Below, in pieces: positions 39,392-49,421 of a DNA stretch of 64,000 nucleotides. The notes under the pieces were generated by a model. That model saw nothing but the letters and a program-made list of their open reading frames with translations. It ran no database searches and was not told the origin of the DNA. The stretch covers positions 1 to 64,000 of the forward strand of contig JAFALA010000039.1 of assembly GCA_019234815.1 (NCBI GenBank), read 5' to 3'. How positions within the stretch are numbered: the stretch's first letter is position 1; the number at the start of each line of letters is the position of its first letter. Made by a program: the position numbers and the translations under genes. The stretch is from Burkholderiaceae bacterium (GTDB lineage Bacteria > Pseudomonadota > Gammaproteobacteria > Burkholderiales > Burkholderiaceae_C).

Positions 39392-41536
39392 ATGTCTGAT
39401 CTGAGCCTGTCACCCGAACTGGCGCCCCAGTCCCCGCCCCGCAGCCCATGGTGGCGCGAACTGCAGGAGCTGCTGGCATCGATGCGTTTTTCGATCGCGC
39501 TGCTGACGCTGATCTGCATCGCCTCCATCATCGGCACGGTGGTCAAGCAGCGCGAGCCGCTGAACAACTACATGAACCAGTTCGGCCCCTTCTGGGCCGA
39601 GGTGCTTGGCAAGGTCGACATCTTCACGGTCTACAGCGCCTGGTGGTTCCTGCTCATCCTGGCCTTCCTGGTCACGTCCACGACCCTTTGCATCGCCCGC
39701 AATCTGCCCAAGATCCTCGTCGACCTGAAGAGCTTCAAGGAAGGCGTGCGCGAGCAGTCCCTGCAGGCCCACAAGCACAAGGCGCTGGGTCATCTGCGTC
39801 TGACGCCGGAGGCGGCCCTGCAATCGCTGTCGCAGACCCTGTCGCAATCGGGCTGGACGGCGCGCGCGCAGGTGCGCAACAACGGCATCATGATCGCCGC
39901 GCGAAAGGGCGCGGCCAACAAACTCGGCTACCTGGCGGCGCACACGGCCATCGTGCTGATCTGCCTGGGCGGCCTGTTCGACGGCGACCTGCTGGTGCGC
40001 GCGCTGATGCTGATCCAGGGCAAGACCATCTACCAGGGCGGCGGCATGATTGCCGACGTGGCGCCCGAACACCGGCTCCCGCCCGCCAACCCGAGCTTCC
40101 GCGGCAACCTGATGGTGCCCGAGGGCGGGCGCACGGGCACGGCCATCCTGTCCATGACCGATGGCGTGGTGCTGCAGGACCTGCCCTTCGACGTCGAGCT
40201 GAAGAAGTTCAAGGTCGAGTACTACCCCACCGGCATGCCGCGCCTGTTCGCCTCCGACATCGTCGTATACGACCGCGACACCGGCCTGGCACAGCCGGCC
40301 ACCGTCGAGGTCAACAAGCCCTTCAAGTACCGCGGCGTGGCCATCTACCAGAGCAGCTTCGACGACGGCGGCTCGCACCTGAAACTCACGGCCCTGCCCT
40401 TGACGGGCGGCGGCGCCGGCTTTCCCGTGGAAGGCACGGTGGGTGGCACCGGGCAGCTCGCCGCCACCGGCCCCGGCGGCGCGCCGCAGGCCGTCGAGTT
40501 CACCGGCCTGCGCGTCATCAATGTCGAGAACATGGCCGCAGGCAGCGAGAGCGGCGCCGACGTCCGCAAGGTCGACCTGGTCGGCTCGCTGCAGGAGCAC
40601 CTGGGCAGCGGCGCCAAGACCAAGGGCGAGAAGACGCGGCGCAACGTCGGTCCCTCGTTCAGCTACAAGCTGGTCGACGCCAGCGGCCAGCGGCGCGAAT
40701 TCAACAACTACATGCAGCCGGTCGACCTGGACGGGCGGCGCGTGTTCCTGATCGGCGTGCGCGAGTCGCTGGACGAGCCCTTCCGCTACCTGCGCGTGCC
40801 GGCCGACGAAAACGACAGCATGAAGGGCTGGCTGCGCCTGCGCCAGGCGCTGGCCGACCCGGCCCGGCGCGAACTGGCGGCACGCCGTTACGCCGAGGCA
40901 GCGACGCCCGTGAACCAGCCCAAGATGCAGCCACAGCTGTTCGCCACCGCGCGCCGCACCTTGGCGCTGTACGCCGGCGCAGAAGGCCTCAAGGCCGACG
41001 ACCACCCGCAGCCCGGCAAATGGGGCGGCCTGATGGCGCTGTCGCAATTCGTCGACCAGGAGGTGCCCGAGGCCGAGCGCACGCGGGTCTCGGACGTCAT
41101 CTTGCGCATCCTCAACGGCAGCCTCTACGAGCTCTACAAGATCAGCCGCGCGCAGGCCGGCCTGCCCGCCCCCGAGACGGACCAGGCCACGCAGAGTTTC
41201 ATGACCCAATCGGTGCTGGCGCTGTCGGATTCGATGTTCTACCCGGCGCCCGTGCTGCTGCAACTCGACGATTACCAGCAGGTTCAGGCCAGCGTGTTCC
41301 AGGTGGCCCGTGCGCCGGGACAGACCCTGGTCTATGCAGGGGCTTGTCTGCTTATCATCGGCGTCTTTGCGATGCTCTACATCAAGGAGCGCCGCACCTG
41401 GATCTGGCTGGAGAGCGACCCGGCCCATCCGGAGCACACGCGTGTGCGCATGGCCTTGTCCAGCACCCGCGAGTCGCCCGACACCGTGCACGAGTTTGAG
41501 CAGCTGCAGCGCGCCGTATTGAAGGATTCCGTATGA
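39392..41536 (+). CDS. resB: Cytochrome c biogenesis protein ResB (Ccs1)
   Basis: 714 residues from ATG 39392. ResB/Ccs1 of the system II cytochrome c maturation pathway, which with CcsB exports haem and attaches it to CXXCH apocytochromes. N-terminal transmembrane segments (about residues 30-55, 75-98 and 180-200; FSIALLTLICIASIIGTVVK) are followed by a large periplasmic domain and one C-terminal membrane segment (LVYAGACLLIIGVFAMLYIK) before a cytoplasmic tail. Its stop overlaps the ccsB start by four bases (ATGA), so the two are co-translated. Confidence 0.93.
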   Translation: MSDLSLSPELAPQSPPRSPWWRELQELLASMRFSIALLTLICIASIIGTVVKQREPLNNYMNQFGPFWAEVLGKVDIFTVYSAWWFLLILAFLVTSTTLCIARNLPKILVDLKSFKEGVREQSLQAHKHKALGHLRLTPEAALQSLSQTLSQSGWTARAQVRNNGIMIAARKGAANKLGYLAAHTAIVLICLGGLFDGDLLVRALMLIQGKTIYQGGGMIADVAPEHRLPPANPSFRGNLMVPEGGRTGTAILSMTDGVVLQDLPFDVELKKFKVEYYPTGMPRLFASDIVVYDRDTGLAQPATVEVNKPFKYRGVAIYQSSFDDGGSHLKLTALPLTGGGAGFPVEGTVGGTGQLAATGPGGAPQAVEFTGLRVINVENMAAGSESGADVRKVDLVGSLQEHLGSGAKTKGEKTRRNVGPSFSYKLVDASGQRREFNNYMQPVDLDGRRVFLIGVRESLDEPFRYLRVPADENDSMKGWLRLRQALADPARRELAARRYAEAATPVNQPKMQPQLFATARRTLALYAGAEGLKADDHPQPGKWGGLMALSQFVDQEVPEAERTRVSDVILRILNGSLYELYKISRAQAGLPAPETDQATQSFMTQSVLALSDSMFYPAPVLLQLDDYQQVQASVFQVARAPGQTLVYAGACLLIIGVFAMLYIKERRTWIWLESDPAHPEHTRVRMALSSTRESPDTVHEFEQLQRAVLKDSV

Positions 41537-42900
41537 ACACCGCCACGTCCAGCACCGCCACTTCGAGCCTGATCATCGGCCGCAGCCATCCGCTGCAGCA
41601 GCGCAGCCCGCTGGATTGGCTGTTTGCCGCGCTGGTCGTCGCCGGCGCCGCGTTTGCCTTCTCGCGCTATGGCGCGTCGATGGACGTCTATGAAAAAGGC
41701 ATCCTGAGCTTTGCGGTGCCGGCCCTGATCGCACTGGGCTGGTTCTGGGGTCCGGTGCGCCTGCTGGTGCTGGGCGTTGGCGCGGCCACGCTGCTGGCCA
41801 TCAAGCTCTACACCGACCATCCCGGCAGCTACGGGGCCGACCTGGGCGCGGCCGACAAGGTGTTCCTGCTGAAGTACATGCTGTCCAGCCAGAGCGCCAT
41901 CATGTGGATGGCCCTGCTGTTCTACATGAGCATGCTGTTCTACTGGATGGGCTTCTTCAAGAAGAGCGGCGACAGCACGGCCGAATTCATCGGCAGCCGG
42001 CTGGCCTATGCCGGCGTGTTCATGGCCCTGCTGGGCACCATGGTGCGCTGGTTCGAGAGCCACCAGATCGGCCCCAACATCGGGCACATCCCGGTCAGCA
42101 ACCTCTACGAAGTGTTCGTCCTGTTCGCGTGGATGACGACGCTGTTCTACCTCTATTACGAAGCCCGCTTCAAGACCCGCGCTTTAGGCGCCTACGTGAT
42201 GCTGGCTGTCAGCGGCGCGGTCAGCTTCCTGCTCTGGTACACCCTGGCGCGCGAGGCCCAGGAGATCCAGCCGCTGGTGCCGGCCCTGCAAAGCTGGTGG
42301 ATGAAGATCCACGTGCCGGCCAACTTCGTCGGCTACGGCACCTTCTCGCTGTCGGCCATGGTCGCGCTGGCCTACCTGCTCAAGACGGCCTCGCAGCGCG
42401 CGCTGCTGATCGGCCTGGTCGGCATGCCTGCCCTGCTGATCGCCAGCATCCTGGCGGTGCGTTTTGGCGCCGAGCTCACGCCCGAGACGGTCGCCAGCCT
42501 GAACAGCTGGGCCGGCAAGATGACAAGCGTGCTGGCGTTCTTCGGCCTGTGCATCGCGCTGCGCAAGCCCCTGACCGCGCGCCTGCCCGCGCTCGAGACG
42601 CTCGACGACCTGATGTACAAGGCCATCGCCCTGGGCTTTGCCTTCTTCACCATCGCCACCATCCTGGGCGCCTTCTGGGCCGCCGAGGCCTGGGGCGGCT
42701 ACTGGAGCTGGGACCCCAAGGAAACCTGGGCGCTGATCGTCTGGCTGAACTACGCCGCCTGGCTGCACATGCGCCTGATGAAGGGCCTGCGCGGCATGGC
42801 CTCGGCCTGGTGGGCCCTGGTCGGCCTGGTGGTCACGACCTTTGCGTTTCTGGGCGTGAACATGTTCCTCTCGGGCTTGCATTCCTACGGCACCTTGTAA
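41533..42900 (+). CDS. ccsB: Cytochrome c biogenesis protein CcsB (CcsA/ResC)
   Basis: 455 residues from ATG 41533, overlapping the resB stop. Multi-pass haem-handling protein: the tryptophan-rich WWD domain WGGYWSWDPKETWALIVWL near residue 400, flanking His residues in HVPANFVGYG and LHMRLMKG, and about ten hydrophobic segments. With ResB it forms the cytochrome c synthetase. The Cys thiol-reduction genes of system II (DsbD/CcdA, ResA) are not in the window. Confidence 0.94.
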   Translation: MNTATSSTATSSLIIGRSHPLQQRSPLDWLFAALVVAGAAFAFSRYGASMDVYEKGILSFAVPALIALGWFWGPVRLLVLGVGAATLLAIKLYTDHPGSYGADLGAADKVFLLKYMLSSQSAIMWMALLFYMSMLFYWMGFFKKSGDSTAEFIGSRLAYAGVFMALLGTMVRWFESHQIGPNIGHIPVSNLYEVFVLFAWMTTLFYLYYEARFKTRALGAYVMLAVSGAVSFLLWYTLAREAQEIQPLVPALQSWWMKIHVPANFVGYGTFSLSAMVALAYLLKTASQRALLIGLVGMPALLIASILAVRFGAELTPETVASLNSWAGKMTSVLAFFGLCIALRKPLTARLPALETLDDLMYKAIALGFAFFTIATILGAFWAAEAWGGYWSWDPKETWALIVWLNYAAWLHMRLMKGLRGMASAWWALVGLVVTTFAFLGVNMFLSGLHSYGTL

Positions 42901-42962
42901 GGCTTCGGTGCGCGACCGCACATTTTTCATTCAGACGGCGTAAGGTTTGCCTCCTGAACCAC

Positions 42963-42987
42963 GACTCAAGGTCAATATCCTTGAGTC
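42963..42987 (+). other. Perfect hairpin in the msrP leader
   Basis: GACTCAAGG, 7-base loop, CCTTGAGTC, ending 18 bases before the msrP start codon at 43006. No T tract. It may be a weak end for the ccsB message or a leader structure limiting msrPQ translation. Confidence 0.6.
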
Positions 42988-43005
42988 ATGAATGGAAGGC
43001 CTGAC

Positions 43006-44007
43006 ATGTCCGCCCCGTATTTGAAGCGCTCCGCCAATATCCCGGCGATCCCTGGCAGCGAAATCACCCCGCGCGCCGTCTATGAATCCCGCCGCGACTG
43101 GCTGCGGCTGATGGCCGGCGGCGCGGCTGGCGCGGCACTGGCAGGCTGGGCCGGACGCGAAGCGCTGGCGCAGACGCCCGGCCCCGGCATGCTTGCCAAA
43201 CTCCCGGGCGCGCGCAGCGCCACGCCCGGCGCCATGGTGATGGACAAGCTGACCTCCTACGCTGACGCCACCAGCTACAACAACTTCTACGAGTTCGGCA
43301 CCGACAAGGCCGAACCGGCCGAGAACGCCCACACGCTCAAGACACGCCCCTGGACCGTGAGCATCGAAGGCGAATGCGCCAAGCCCGGCGTGCTCGACCT
43401 CGACAGCCTGATGAAGCTGGCCCCCATGGAAGAGCGCATTTACCGGCTGCGCTGCGTCGAAGGCTGGTCGATGGTGATTCCCTGGGTGGGCTTCTCGCTG
43501 GCCGAACTGATCAAGCGCGTCGAACCCAACTCGCGCGCCAAGTACGTCGAGTTCACGAGTCTGGCCGACAGGTCGCAGATGCCGGGCGTGCGTTCCGGCG
43601 TGCTCGACTGGCCCTATACCGAGGGCCTGCGCATCGACGAGGCCATGCACCCGCTGGCGCTGCTGACCTTCGGCCTGTACGGCGAAGTGCTGCCCAACCA
43701 GAACGGCGCGCCGGTGCGTGTGATCGTGCCCTGGAAGTACGGCTTCAAGTCGGCCAAGTCGCTGGTCAGGATCCGTTTCGTCGAAAAGCAGCCGACCTCC
43801 AGCTGGATGCGCGCCGCGCCGCAAGAATACGGCTTCTACAGCAACGTGAACCCGACCGTGGACCACCCGCGCTGGAGCCAGGCGGCCGAGCGCCGCATCG
43901 GCGAAGGCGGCTTTTTCGCCAAGAAGCGGCCCACGCTGATGTTCAATGGCTACGAGCCCCAGGTCGGCCAGCTTTACGCCGGCATGGACCTCAGGAAGTA
44001 TTTCTGA
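43006..44007 (+). CDS. msrP: Methionine-sulfoxide reductase catalytic subunit MsrP
   Basis: 333 residues from ATG 43006, chosen over ATG 42988 because GGAAGG sits six bases before it. A twin-arginine signal ([20 protein letters not shown]) exports the folded molybdoenzyme to the periplasm. It is a sulfite-oxidase-fold molybdopterin protein, with the Mo-ligating Cys C150 in [10 protein letters not shown] and the preserved [11 protein letters not shown] block. MsrP reduces protein-bound methionine sulfoxide, repairing oxidised envelope proteins with electrons from MsrQ. It is followed at once by msrQ, one base after its stop codon. Confidence 0.96.
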   Translation: MSAPYLKRSANIPAIPGSEITPRAVYESRRDWLRLMAGGAAGAALAGWAGREALAQTPGPGMLAKLPGARSATPGAMVMDKLTSYADATSYNNFYEFGTDKAEPAENAHTLKTRPWTVSIEGECAKPGVLDLDSLMKLAPMEERIYRLRCVEGWSMVIPWVGFSLAELIKRVEPNSRAKYVEFTSLADRSQMPGVRSGVLDWPYTEGLRIDEAMHPLALLTFGLYGEVLPNQNGAPVRVIVPWKYGFKSAKSLVRIRFVEKQPTSSWMRAAPQEYGFYSNVNPTVDHPRWSQAAERRIGEGGFFAKKRPTLMFNGYEPQVGQLYAGMDLRKYF

Positions 44008-44008
44008 G

Positions 44009-44665
44009 ATGAAGCGCTCTCCCTTTCTGCATCCAGCCGCCAAGCCGCTGCTGTTCGCCATCTGCCTGGGCCCGCTGGCCTGGCTGGTCTGGCGCGGCCT
44101 CAACGACCAGCTGGGCGCCAACCCGGCCGAGGCGCTGATCCGCTCGCTGGGCGATTGGACCCTGCGCGGCCTGTGGCTGACGCTGTGCATCACGCCCCTG
44201 CGCGTGCTGACGAACCAGCCGGCGCTGGCGCGCTTTCGCCGCATGCTGGGCCTGTTCGCGGCCTTTTACGCCAGCCTGCACCTGCTGGCCTACGGCTGGT
44301 TCGACATGAGCCTGGATTGGGCCGACATCGCCCACGACATCGGCAAGCGCCCCTTCATCCTGATGGGCTTCGCCGCCTGGCTGATGCTGCTGCCCTTGGC
44401 CGCGACCTCGTTCAACCGCGTCATCAAGACCATGGGCGCCAAGGCCTGGCAAGCCCTGCACAAGCTGGTCTACCTGATCGCGCTGGTGGGCCTGGCGCAT
44501 TTCATCTGGATGCGCGCGGGCAAGCACAACTTCGCGGAGCCCGAGGTGTACGGGCTGATCCTGGCGCTGCTGCTCGGATGGCGCGTCGTGCAAGCGCTCA
44601 GGAAGCGCGCGCCCTGGCGAGTCGCATTCCCCCGCATCGGCACATTCGGCAAGGGCCTGGGATAA
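44009..44665 (+). CDS. msrQ: Haem-binding membrane subunit MsrQ
   Basis: 218 residues from ATG 44009, just after msrP, with AGGAAG upstream. Six hydrophobic helices of the ferric-reductase-like MsrQ/YedZ family, with haem-ligand His residues in ASLHLLAYG and ALHKLVYLI. It passes electrons from the quinone pool or flavin reductase to MsrP. Co-transcribed with msrP. Confidence 0.95.
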   Translation: MKRSPFLHPAAKPLLFAICLGPLAWLVWRGLNDQLGANPAEALIRSLGDWTLRGLWLTLCITPLRVLTNQPALARFRRMLGLFAAFYASLHLLAYGWFDMSLDWADIAHDIGKRPFILMGFAAWLMLLPLAATSFNRVIKTMGAKAWQALHKLVYLIALVGLAHFIWMRAGKHNFAEPEVYGLILALLLGWRVVQALRKRAPWRVAFPRIGTFGKGLG

Positions 44666-44699
44666 TCGCGGGTTCGCGCAAGCTCTGCTGTGTTCCCCG

Positions 44700-46103
44700 A
44701 TGCCCGCCTCCACCCATTTGCCCAAGGGTCTATCCCCGACCCTGCATGACGCCGAACCGCAGCCGCAGGCGGTGGACGTCGCCATCGTGGGCGGCGGGCC
44801 GGCAGCCTGCAGCGCCGCCTCCTGGCTCAGCCATCTGGGACTGCAAGTCGCATTGATCGAACGCGCGCCCGAGTTGTGCCACGGCCTGCGCAAGCTGCAT
44901 TTCCAGCAGGACTGGGTGCTCGGCGCCGGGCAGACCAGCCTGGCTCAACTGGGCGAACGCTATGCCGACGAAGTACAGGCGCTGCCGCGGCTGAACCTGC
45001 ACCTGGGACGGCCCTTGCACCATGTCGATTGGCGCGACGGCCAGGGCTGGCAGCTGTATCTGGACCCCGGGCAGGCTGTGCGCGCCCGTGCCCTGATCCT
45101 GGCCACGGGCTTGCGTCCGCTGCGCCCCGACACCTTTTTCTCAGCACCAGCCGACCACCGGCTGCCGGCGCGCGTGATGGACGCGCTGGAGCTCACGGCC
45201 TGCCGCGAACATCTCGCCCCCGGCCGGACCTTGCTGCTAGGCGGCGGCGACAACGCAATGGAAAACGCGCTGTACCTGCACGCACGCGGACACCGCGTCA
45301 CGCTGTGGTCGCGCAGCGACTGGCGGGCCCAGCAGGCCTTGGTGGAGCAGCTGGACGCCTTGGGCGAGACTGTCTGCCAGCGCCCGCGTTCGCCCATGCC
45401 CACGCAGGTCTCGTCCGACGCCGACGGCGTGACCGTCGTCTCATCCCGGTTCGGCGCGGAACGCTTCGACCATGTCGCCGTGCTGCTGGGCTTCGAGGCG
45501 GAGCCCGGCGCCTGGCTGCTGGTCAGCGACGCGCTGCAGCGCGCCGGCGTCACCGCGCCCTCGCAGCCCTTTCGCGACGAGCCCCGGTTTGCCGCGCTGG
45601 GCCTGTTCGTCGCGGGCGACGCCAGCGCCAGGCACCATCCCTGCGTGCAGACGGCGCTGGGCGACGGCGTCGTTGCGGCCAAGCAGGCAGAGGGCTTTCT
45701 GCGCCCTTTGCGCGAAGGCCAGCCGCCTCCGGCCATGCGACGCAACAACCGCCAGGTGATTCACCTCAGCGGACTGCGCTTCGGCGCCAATCTGGGCGTG
45801 CTGGACTTCGAACGCGAAGGTCCGCAACCCATACAGGTCGATGCCGAGGTGAACCTCGGCGCGCAGACCATCGTCTCGCGCGACGCCGAGATTGCGCATG
45901 TGCTCGACTACCGCCGCGTGCGCCAGATCATCATCGACGAATGCACCGCCGAGCACACCGACCTGCTCGAAGCCCTGCTGGGCAAGCTCTGCACGCGCTT
46001 GATGAAGCTGCACGGCGTGGCCGGCGTACGCATCAAGGTCACCAAGCTGGAGATCTTCCCGGACTGCCAGGTCGCCATCAGCGCCGAATGCGGCGCCTGG
46101 TGA
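44700..46103 (+). CDS. FAD-dependent oxidoreductase fused to dihydroneopterin aldolase (FolB)
   Basis: 467 residues from ATG 44700. Residues 25-335 are a thioredoxin-reductase-like two-dinucleotide-domain fold: FAD site VAIVGGGPAACSAASWL (28-44), NAD(P)H-site-like LLLGGGDNAMENA (178-190), and the closing LFVAGDASARHHPCVQTALG. The redox CxxC of thioredoxin reductase is absent. Residues 352-463 are a complete FolB domain: VIHLSGLRFGANLGVLDFER with the conserved Glu, and VRIKVTKLEIFPD with the catalytic Lys. FolB splits dihydroneopterin to hydroxymethyl-dihydropterin and glycolaldehyde in folate synthesis. Fusing it to a flavoprotein is unusual, and a pterin-linked redox reaction is conceivable but unproven. 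It lies 28 bases before ttcA, so they may share a transcript. Confidence 0.85.
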   Translation: MPASTHLPKGLSPTLHDAEPQPQAVDVAIVGGGPAACSAASWLSHLGLQVALIERAPELCHGLRKLHFQQDWVLGAGQTSLAQLGERYADEVQALPRLNLHLGRPLHHVDWRDGQGWQLYLDPGQAVRARALILATGLRPLRPDTFFSAPADHRLPARVMDALELTACREHLAPGRTLLLGGGDNAMENALYLHARGHRVTLWSRSDWRAQQALVEQLDALGETVCQRPRSPMPTQVSSDADGVTVVSSRFGAERFDHVAVLLGFEAEPGAWLLVSDALQRAGVTAPSQPFRDEPRFAALGLFVAGDASARHHPCVQTALGDGVVAAKQAEGFLRPLREGQPPPAMRRNNRQVIHLSGLRFGANLGVLDFEREGPQPIQVDAEVNLGAQTIVSRDAEIAHVLDYRRVRQIIIDECTAEHTDLLEALLGKLCTRLMKLHGVAGVRIKVTKLEIFPDCQVAISAECGAW

Positions 46104-46131
46104 AGCATCCAGACCTCACCATGAACTTTGA

Positions 46132-47064
46132 ATGAATATCGCCATGAACAACGAAACCCTGGATGCGGCCATCGAGCAGCCGGTCGACAAGAAGATGTCC
46201 GTCGACATCAACAAGCTCTCCAAGCGCCTGCACCGCCAGGTCGGCCAGGCCATCGCCGACTTCAACATGATCGAGGACGGCGACAAGGTCATGGTCTGCC
46301 TGTCCGGCGGCAAGGACAGCTACTCGCTGCTCGACATCCTGATCAACCTGAAGCAGCGCGCGCCGATCAAGTTCGACATCGTCGCGGTCAACCTGGACCA
46401 GAAGCAGCCCGGCTTCCCCGAGCACGTGCTGCCCGCCTACCTGAAGTCGCGCGGCGTGGATTTCCACATCGAGGAGCAAGACACCTACTCCATCGTCAAG
46501 CGCCTGATCCCGGAGGGCAAGACCACCTGCAGCCTGTGCTCGCGCCTGCGCCGCGGCAATCTATACCGCGTGGCAGAGCAGCTCGGCGCCACCAAGATCG
46601 CTCTGGGCCATCACCGCGACGACATCGTCGTGACCCTGCTGCTCAACATGTTCTTCGGCAGCCGCATGAAGGGCATGCCGCCCAAGCTGGTCAGCGACGA
46701 CGGCAAGAACGTGGTGATACGCCCGCTGGCCTATGTGGCCGAGTCCGACCTGGTGCGCTGGGCCGCGCACCGCGAGTTCCCCATCATTCCCTGCAACCTC
46801 TGCGGCAGCCAGGAAAACCTGCAGCGCGTGCAGGTCAAGGCCATGATCCACGAGTGGGAGAAAAAGTATCCGGGCCGGGTCGACAACATGTTCACGGCCA
46901 TGGGCAACATCGTGACCTCGCACATGATGGACACCAAGCTGTTCCCCTTCAAGACCATCAAGGCCACCGGCACGCCCGAGGCCGACGGCGACATCGCATT
47001 CGACGAGGACGAGAGCTGCGGCGAGCCCAAAGCACAGACCATCCAGCTGATCCGCGACCTGTAA
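46132..47064 (+). CDS. ttcA: tRNA 2-thiocytidine synthetase TtcA
   Basis: 310 residues from ATG 46132, with ATG 46144 as an alternative. PP-loop ATPase motif [13 protein letters not shown], and the Cys residues CSLCSRL and [10 protein letters not shown] that bind the [4Fe-4S] cluster. TtcA thiolates cytidine 32 of certain tRNAs. Length and motifs are standard. It follows the FolB-fusion gene by 28 bases. Confidence 0.96.
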   Translation: MNIAMNNETLDAAIEQPVDKKMSVDINKLSKRLHRQVGQAIADFNMIEDGDKVMVCLSGGKDSYSLLDILINLKQRAPIKFDIVAVNLDQKQPGFPEHVLPAYLKSRGVDFHIEEQDTYSIVKRLIPEGKTTCSLCSRLRRGNLYRVAEQLGATKIALGHHRDDIVVTLLLNMFFGSRMKGMPPKLVSDDGKNVVIRPLAYVAESDLVRWAAHREFPIIPCNLCGSQENLQRVQVKAMIHEWEKKYPGRVDNMFTAMGNIVTSHMMDTKLFPFKTIKATGTPEADGDIAFDEDESCGEPKAQTIQLIRDL

Positions 47065-47168
47065 ACATGTCTTAACGCGACCGAGCAGCAGCTTTACAGC
47101 AGCAATGCGCGGGCCTGCCTAAAATGAATGTATCGGGACCCGTTTCCCCTTGAGCCCGGAGGTACATC

Positions 47169-47807
47169 ATGATCAAGCGTCGCGTATTCACGGGCCGGGC
47201 CCTGACGGCCCTGGCTGCGGGCACGCTCGCCTTGAGCGCATGCAGCGGCATCTACACGGTCTATGCCGACGTCAGCACGTTTGGCGATTGGCCGGTCGGG
47301 CGCAATTCGGGCAGCTACTCGATCGAACGCCTGCCCTCCCAACAACAGCCGACGCCGCTTCAGGCCGAGCTGGAAGACGGTACACGCCAGGCGCTGCAAA
47401 AGGCTGGGTTCACGCCATCGACCGATCCGCGCAAAGCCGACGTGATCATCACCATCGGCGCCCGTTTCAGCGTTGCCGAGCCCTACCCCTGGGATGATCC
47501 CTTCTGGTGGCATGGCCGAGGTCGCGGCTACTGGGCCTACGGACCCTGGGGCTACGGCCCGGGCCGCCGCTGGGGCGGTCCGATGTGGGCCGAACCGGTC
47601 TATCAGCGCGCCGTGGCGATCCTGATCCGCGACCGCGCCACCGGCGACCCGATCTACGAGGCACGCGCCACCAGCGACGGTCTGACGCAAGGCAACAAGG
47701 CCTTGTCGGACGCCTTGTTCCAGGCCGCCATGAGCGATTTCCCGGCCGCCAAGCCTGAATCCCATTCGGTCGGCGTGCAGGTCGGTCCGCAGGCGAGCGC
47801 CCACTGA
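47169..47807 (+). CDS. DUF4136-type lipoprotein
   Basis: 212 residues from ATG 47169 with GGAGG upstream. Lipoprotein signal with lipobox LSAC (Cys at residue 25). It belongs to the DUF4136 group: after the Cys comes a SGIYTVYADVSTFGDW strand, and the core holds an aromatic/Gly-rich segment (GRGYWAYGPWGYGPG). The C-terminus ends in hydrophilic sequence. Probably an outer-membrane lipoprotein; function unknown. Freestanding between ttcA and glmU. Confidence 0.85.
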   Translation: MIKRRVFTGRALTALAAGTLALSACSGIYTVYADVSTFGDWPVGRNSGSYSIERLPSQQQPTPLQAELEDGTRQALQKAGFTPSTDPRKADVIITIGARFSVAEPYPWDDPFWWHGRGRGYWAYGPWGYGPGRRWGGPMWAEPVYQRAVAILIRDRATGDPIYEARATSDGLTQGNKALSDALFQAAMSDFPAAKPESHSVGVQVGPQASAH

Positions 47808-47906
47808 GCCAGCAGCCTTGCAGGAGCGGGCACGGCGCACCGACCTCGGCGCCGCGATAATCAGGGTTTTTCAAAAACCCTGGTATTTCTATACCCTTCA
47901 CTACAC

Positions 47907-49298
47907 ATGGCGCTCAACATCGTGATCATGGCCGCGGGCAAGGGAACCCGGATGAAGTCGGCCGCCCCCAAGGTTCTGCACAAGCTCGCAGGCCGATCGC
48001 TGCTGCAGCATGTGCTCGACAGCACCGCCGGGCTGGCGGCGCGGCACCGCATCGTGATCACCGGCCATGGCGCCGAACAGGTCGAAAAGGCGGTCCATGG
48101 CGAGGCGCTGCGCTTCGTGCGCCAGGTTCCTCAGCTGGGCACCGGCCATGCCGTCCAGCAGGCCGTGCCCGAACTGGACGAGAACGGCACCACCTTGATC
48201 CTGAACGGCGATGTGCCGCTGATCAAGGCCGACACCGCTAAGCGCTTGGTCGACGCCTGTAAGGGCGAGACGCTGGCGCTGCTGACCATCCATCTGGCCG
48301 ATCCTGCCGGGTATGGCCGAATCGTGCGCAGGAACGGCGCGCCGAATGGCGAGGTGCAGGGCATCGTCGAGCACAAGGACGCCACGCCCGAGCAATTGCT
48401 GATCCGCGAAGGCTACACCGGCATGATGGCCGCCCCCACCGCAGCACTGAAACGCTGGGTCGCGCAACTCAGCAACCAGAACGCCCAGGGCGAGTACTAC
48501 CTGACCGACATCGTCGCCATGGCCGAAGCCGAGGGCGTGCCCGTGCTCGGCATTGCAGCGCCGAATGAAACCGAGGTGCTGGGCGTGAACAGCCCGGCGC
48601 AACTGGCCGACCTGGAGCGCCGCTATCAGCGCGAACAGGCGCAAGCGCAGATGGAAGCCGGCGTACGCCTGGCCGATCCGGCCCGGTTTGACCTGCGCGG
48701 CGAGCTCCGCTGCGGCCAGGACGTCGAGATCGACGTGAACTGCGTCTTCGAAGGTCAGGTGACGCTGGGCGACGGCGTCCGCATCGGCGCCCACTGCGTG
48801 ATCCGCAACGCCGAGATCGCCGCCGGTGCGCGCATCCATGAGTTCACGCACATCGACGGCGAAGCCGCCGGCGTGCGCGTCGGCGAAGGCGCCCTGGTCG
48901 GACCGTTCGCCCGCCTACGGCCGGGCGCCGAGCTGGGCGCCGAGGTCCACATCGGCAATTTCGTCGAAGTCAAGAACTCCTCGCTGGCCAAGGGCGCCAA
49001 GGCCAACCACCTGGCCTACCTGGGCGACGCCGACGTGGGCGAGCGCGTCAACTACGGCGCGGGATCCATCACCGCCAACTACGACGGTGCCAACAAGCAT
49101 CGCACCGTGATCGGCAACGATGTGCACGTGGGCTCCAACTGCGTGCTGGTGGCACCGGTCAGCATCGGCGACGGGGCCACCATAGGCGGCGGGTCGACCA
49201 TCACCAAGAGTGTCGCCGCGGGCGAACTGGCTGTTGCGCGTGGCCGACAAACCAGCCTCAGCGGCTGGCAGCGCCCGGTCAAGAAATCAAAAACTTGA
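47907..49298 (+). CDS. glmU: Bifunctional GlmU (UDP-GlcNAc pyrophosphorylase / GlcN-1-P acetyltransferase)
   Basis: 463 residues from ATG 47907. N-terminal nucleotidyltransferase (residues 1-230; VIMAAGKGTRMKSAAPKVLH) and C-terminal left-handed beta-helix acetyltransferase (about 255-455; repeats such as IGNFVEVKNSSLAKGAKANH, with catalytic His in KANHLAYLGD). It makes UDP-N-acetylglucosamine for peptidoglycan and LPS. Length is standard. glmS is not adjacent in the window. Confidence 0.97.
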   Translation: MALNIVIMAAGKGTRMKSAAPKVLHKLAGRSLLQHVLDSTAGLAARHRIVITGHGAEQVEKAVHGEALRFVRQVPQLGTGHAVQQAVPELDENGTTLILNGDVPLIKADTAKRLVDACKGETLALLTIHLADPAGYGRIVRRNGAPNGEVQGIVEHKDATPEQLLIREGYTGMMAAPTAALKRWVAQLSNQNAQGEYYLTDIVAMAEAEGVPVLGIAAPNETEVLGVNSPAQLADLERRYQREQAQAQMEAGVRLADPARFDLRGELRCGQDVEIDVNCVFEGQVTLGDGVRIGAHCVIRNAEIAAGARIHEFTHIDGEAAGVRVGEGALVGPFARLRPGAELGAEVHIGNFVEVKNSSLAKGAKANHLAYLGDADVGERVNYGAGSITANYDGANKHRTVIGNDVHVGSNCVLVAPVSIGDGATIGGGSTITKSVAAGELAVARGRQTSLSGWQRPVKKSKT

Positions 49299-49421
49299 GC
49301 TCTTTTTGCGCGCAAAGCGTGACAAAGTACCGCTGCGCCCGTAGGATCCCCCGCAACCCCTCAATCGGAGGGAGCCAAGCTCGCCCAAGCTGTCTAGTAT
49401 GGGAACAGTTGTTGGATTGGA

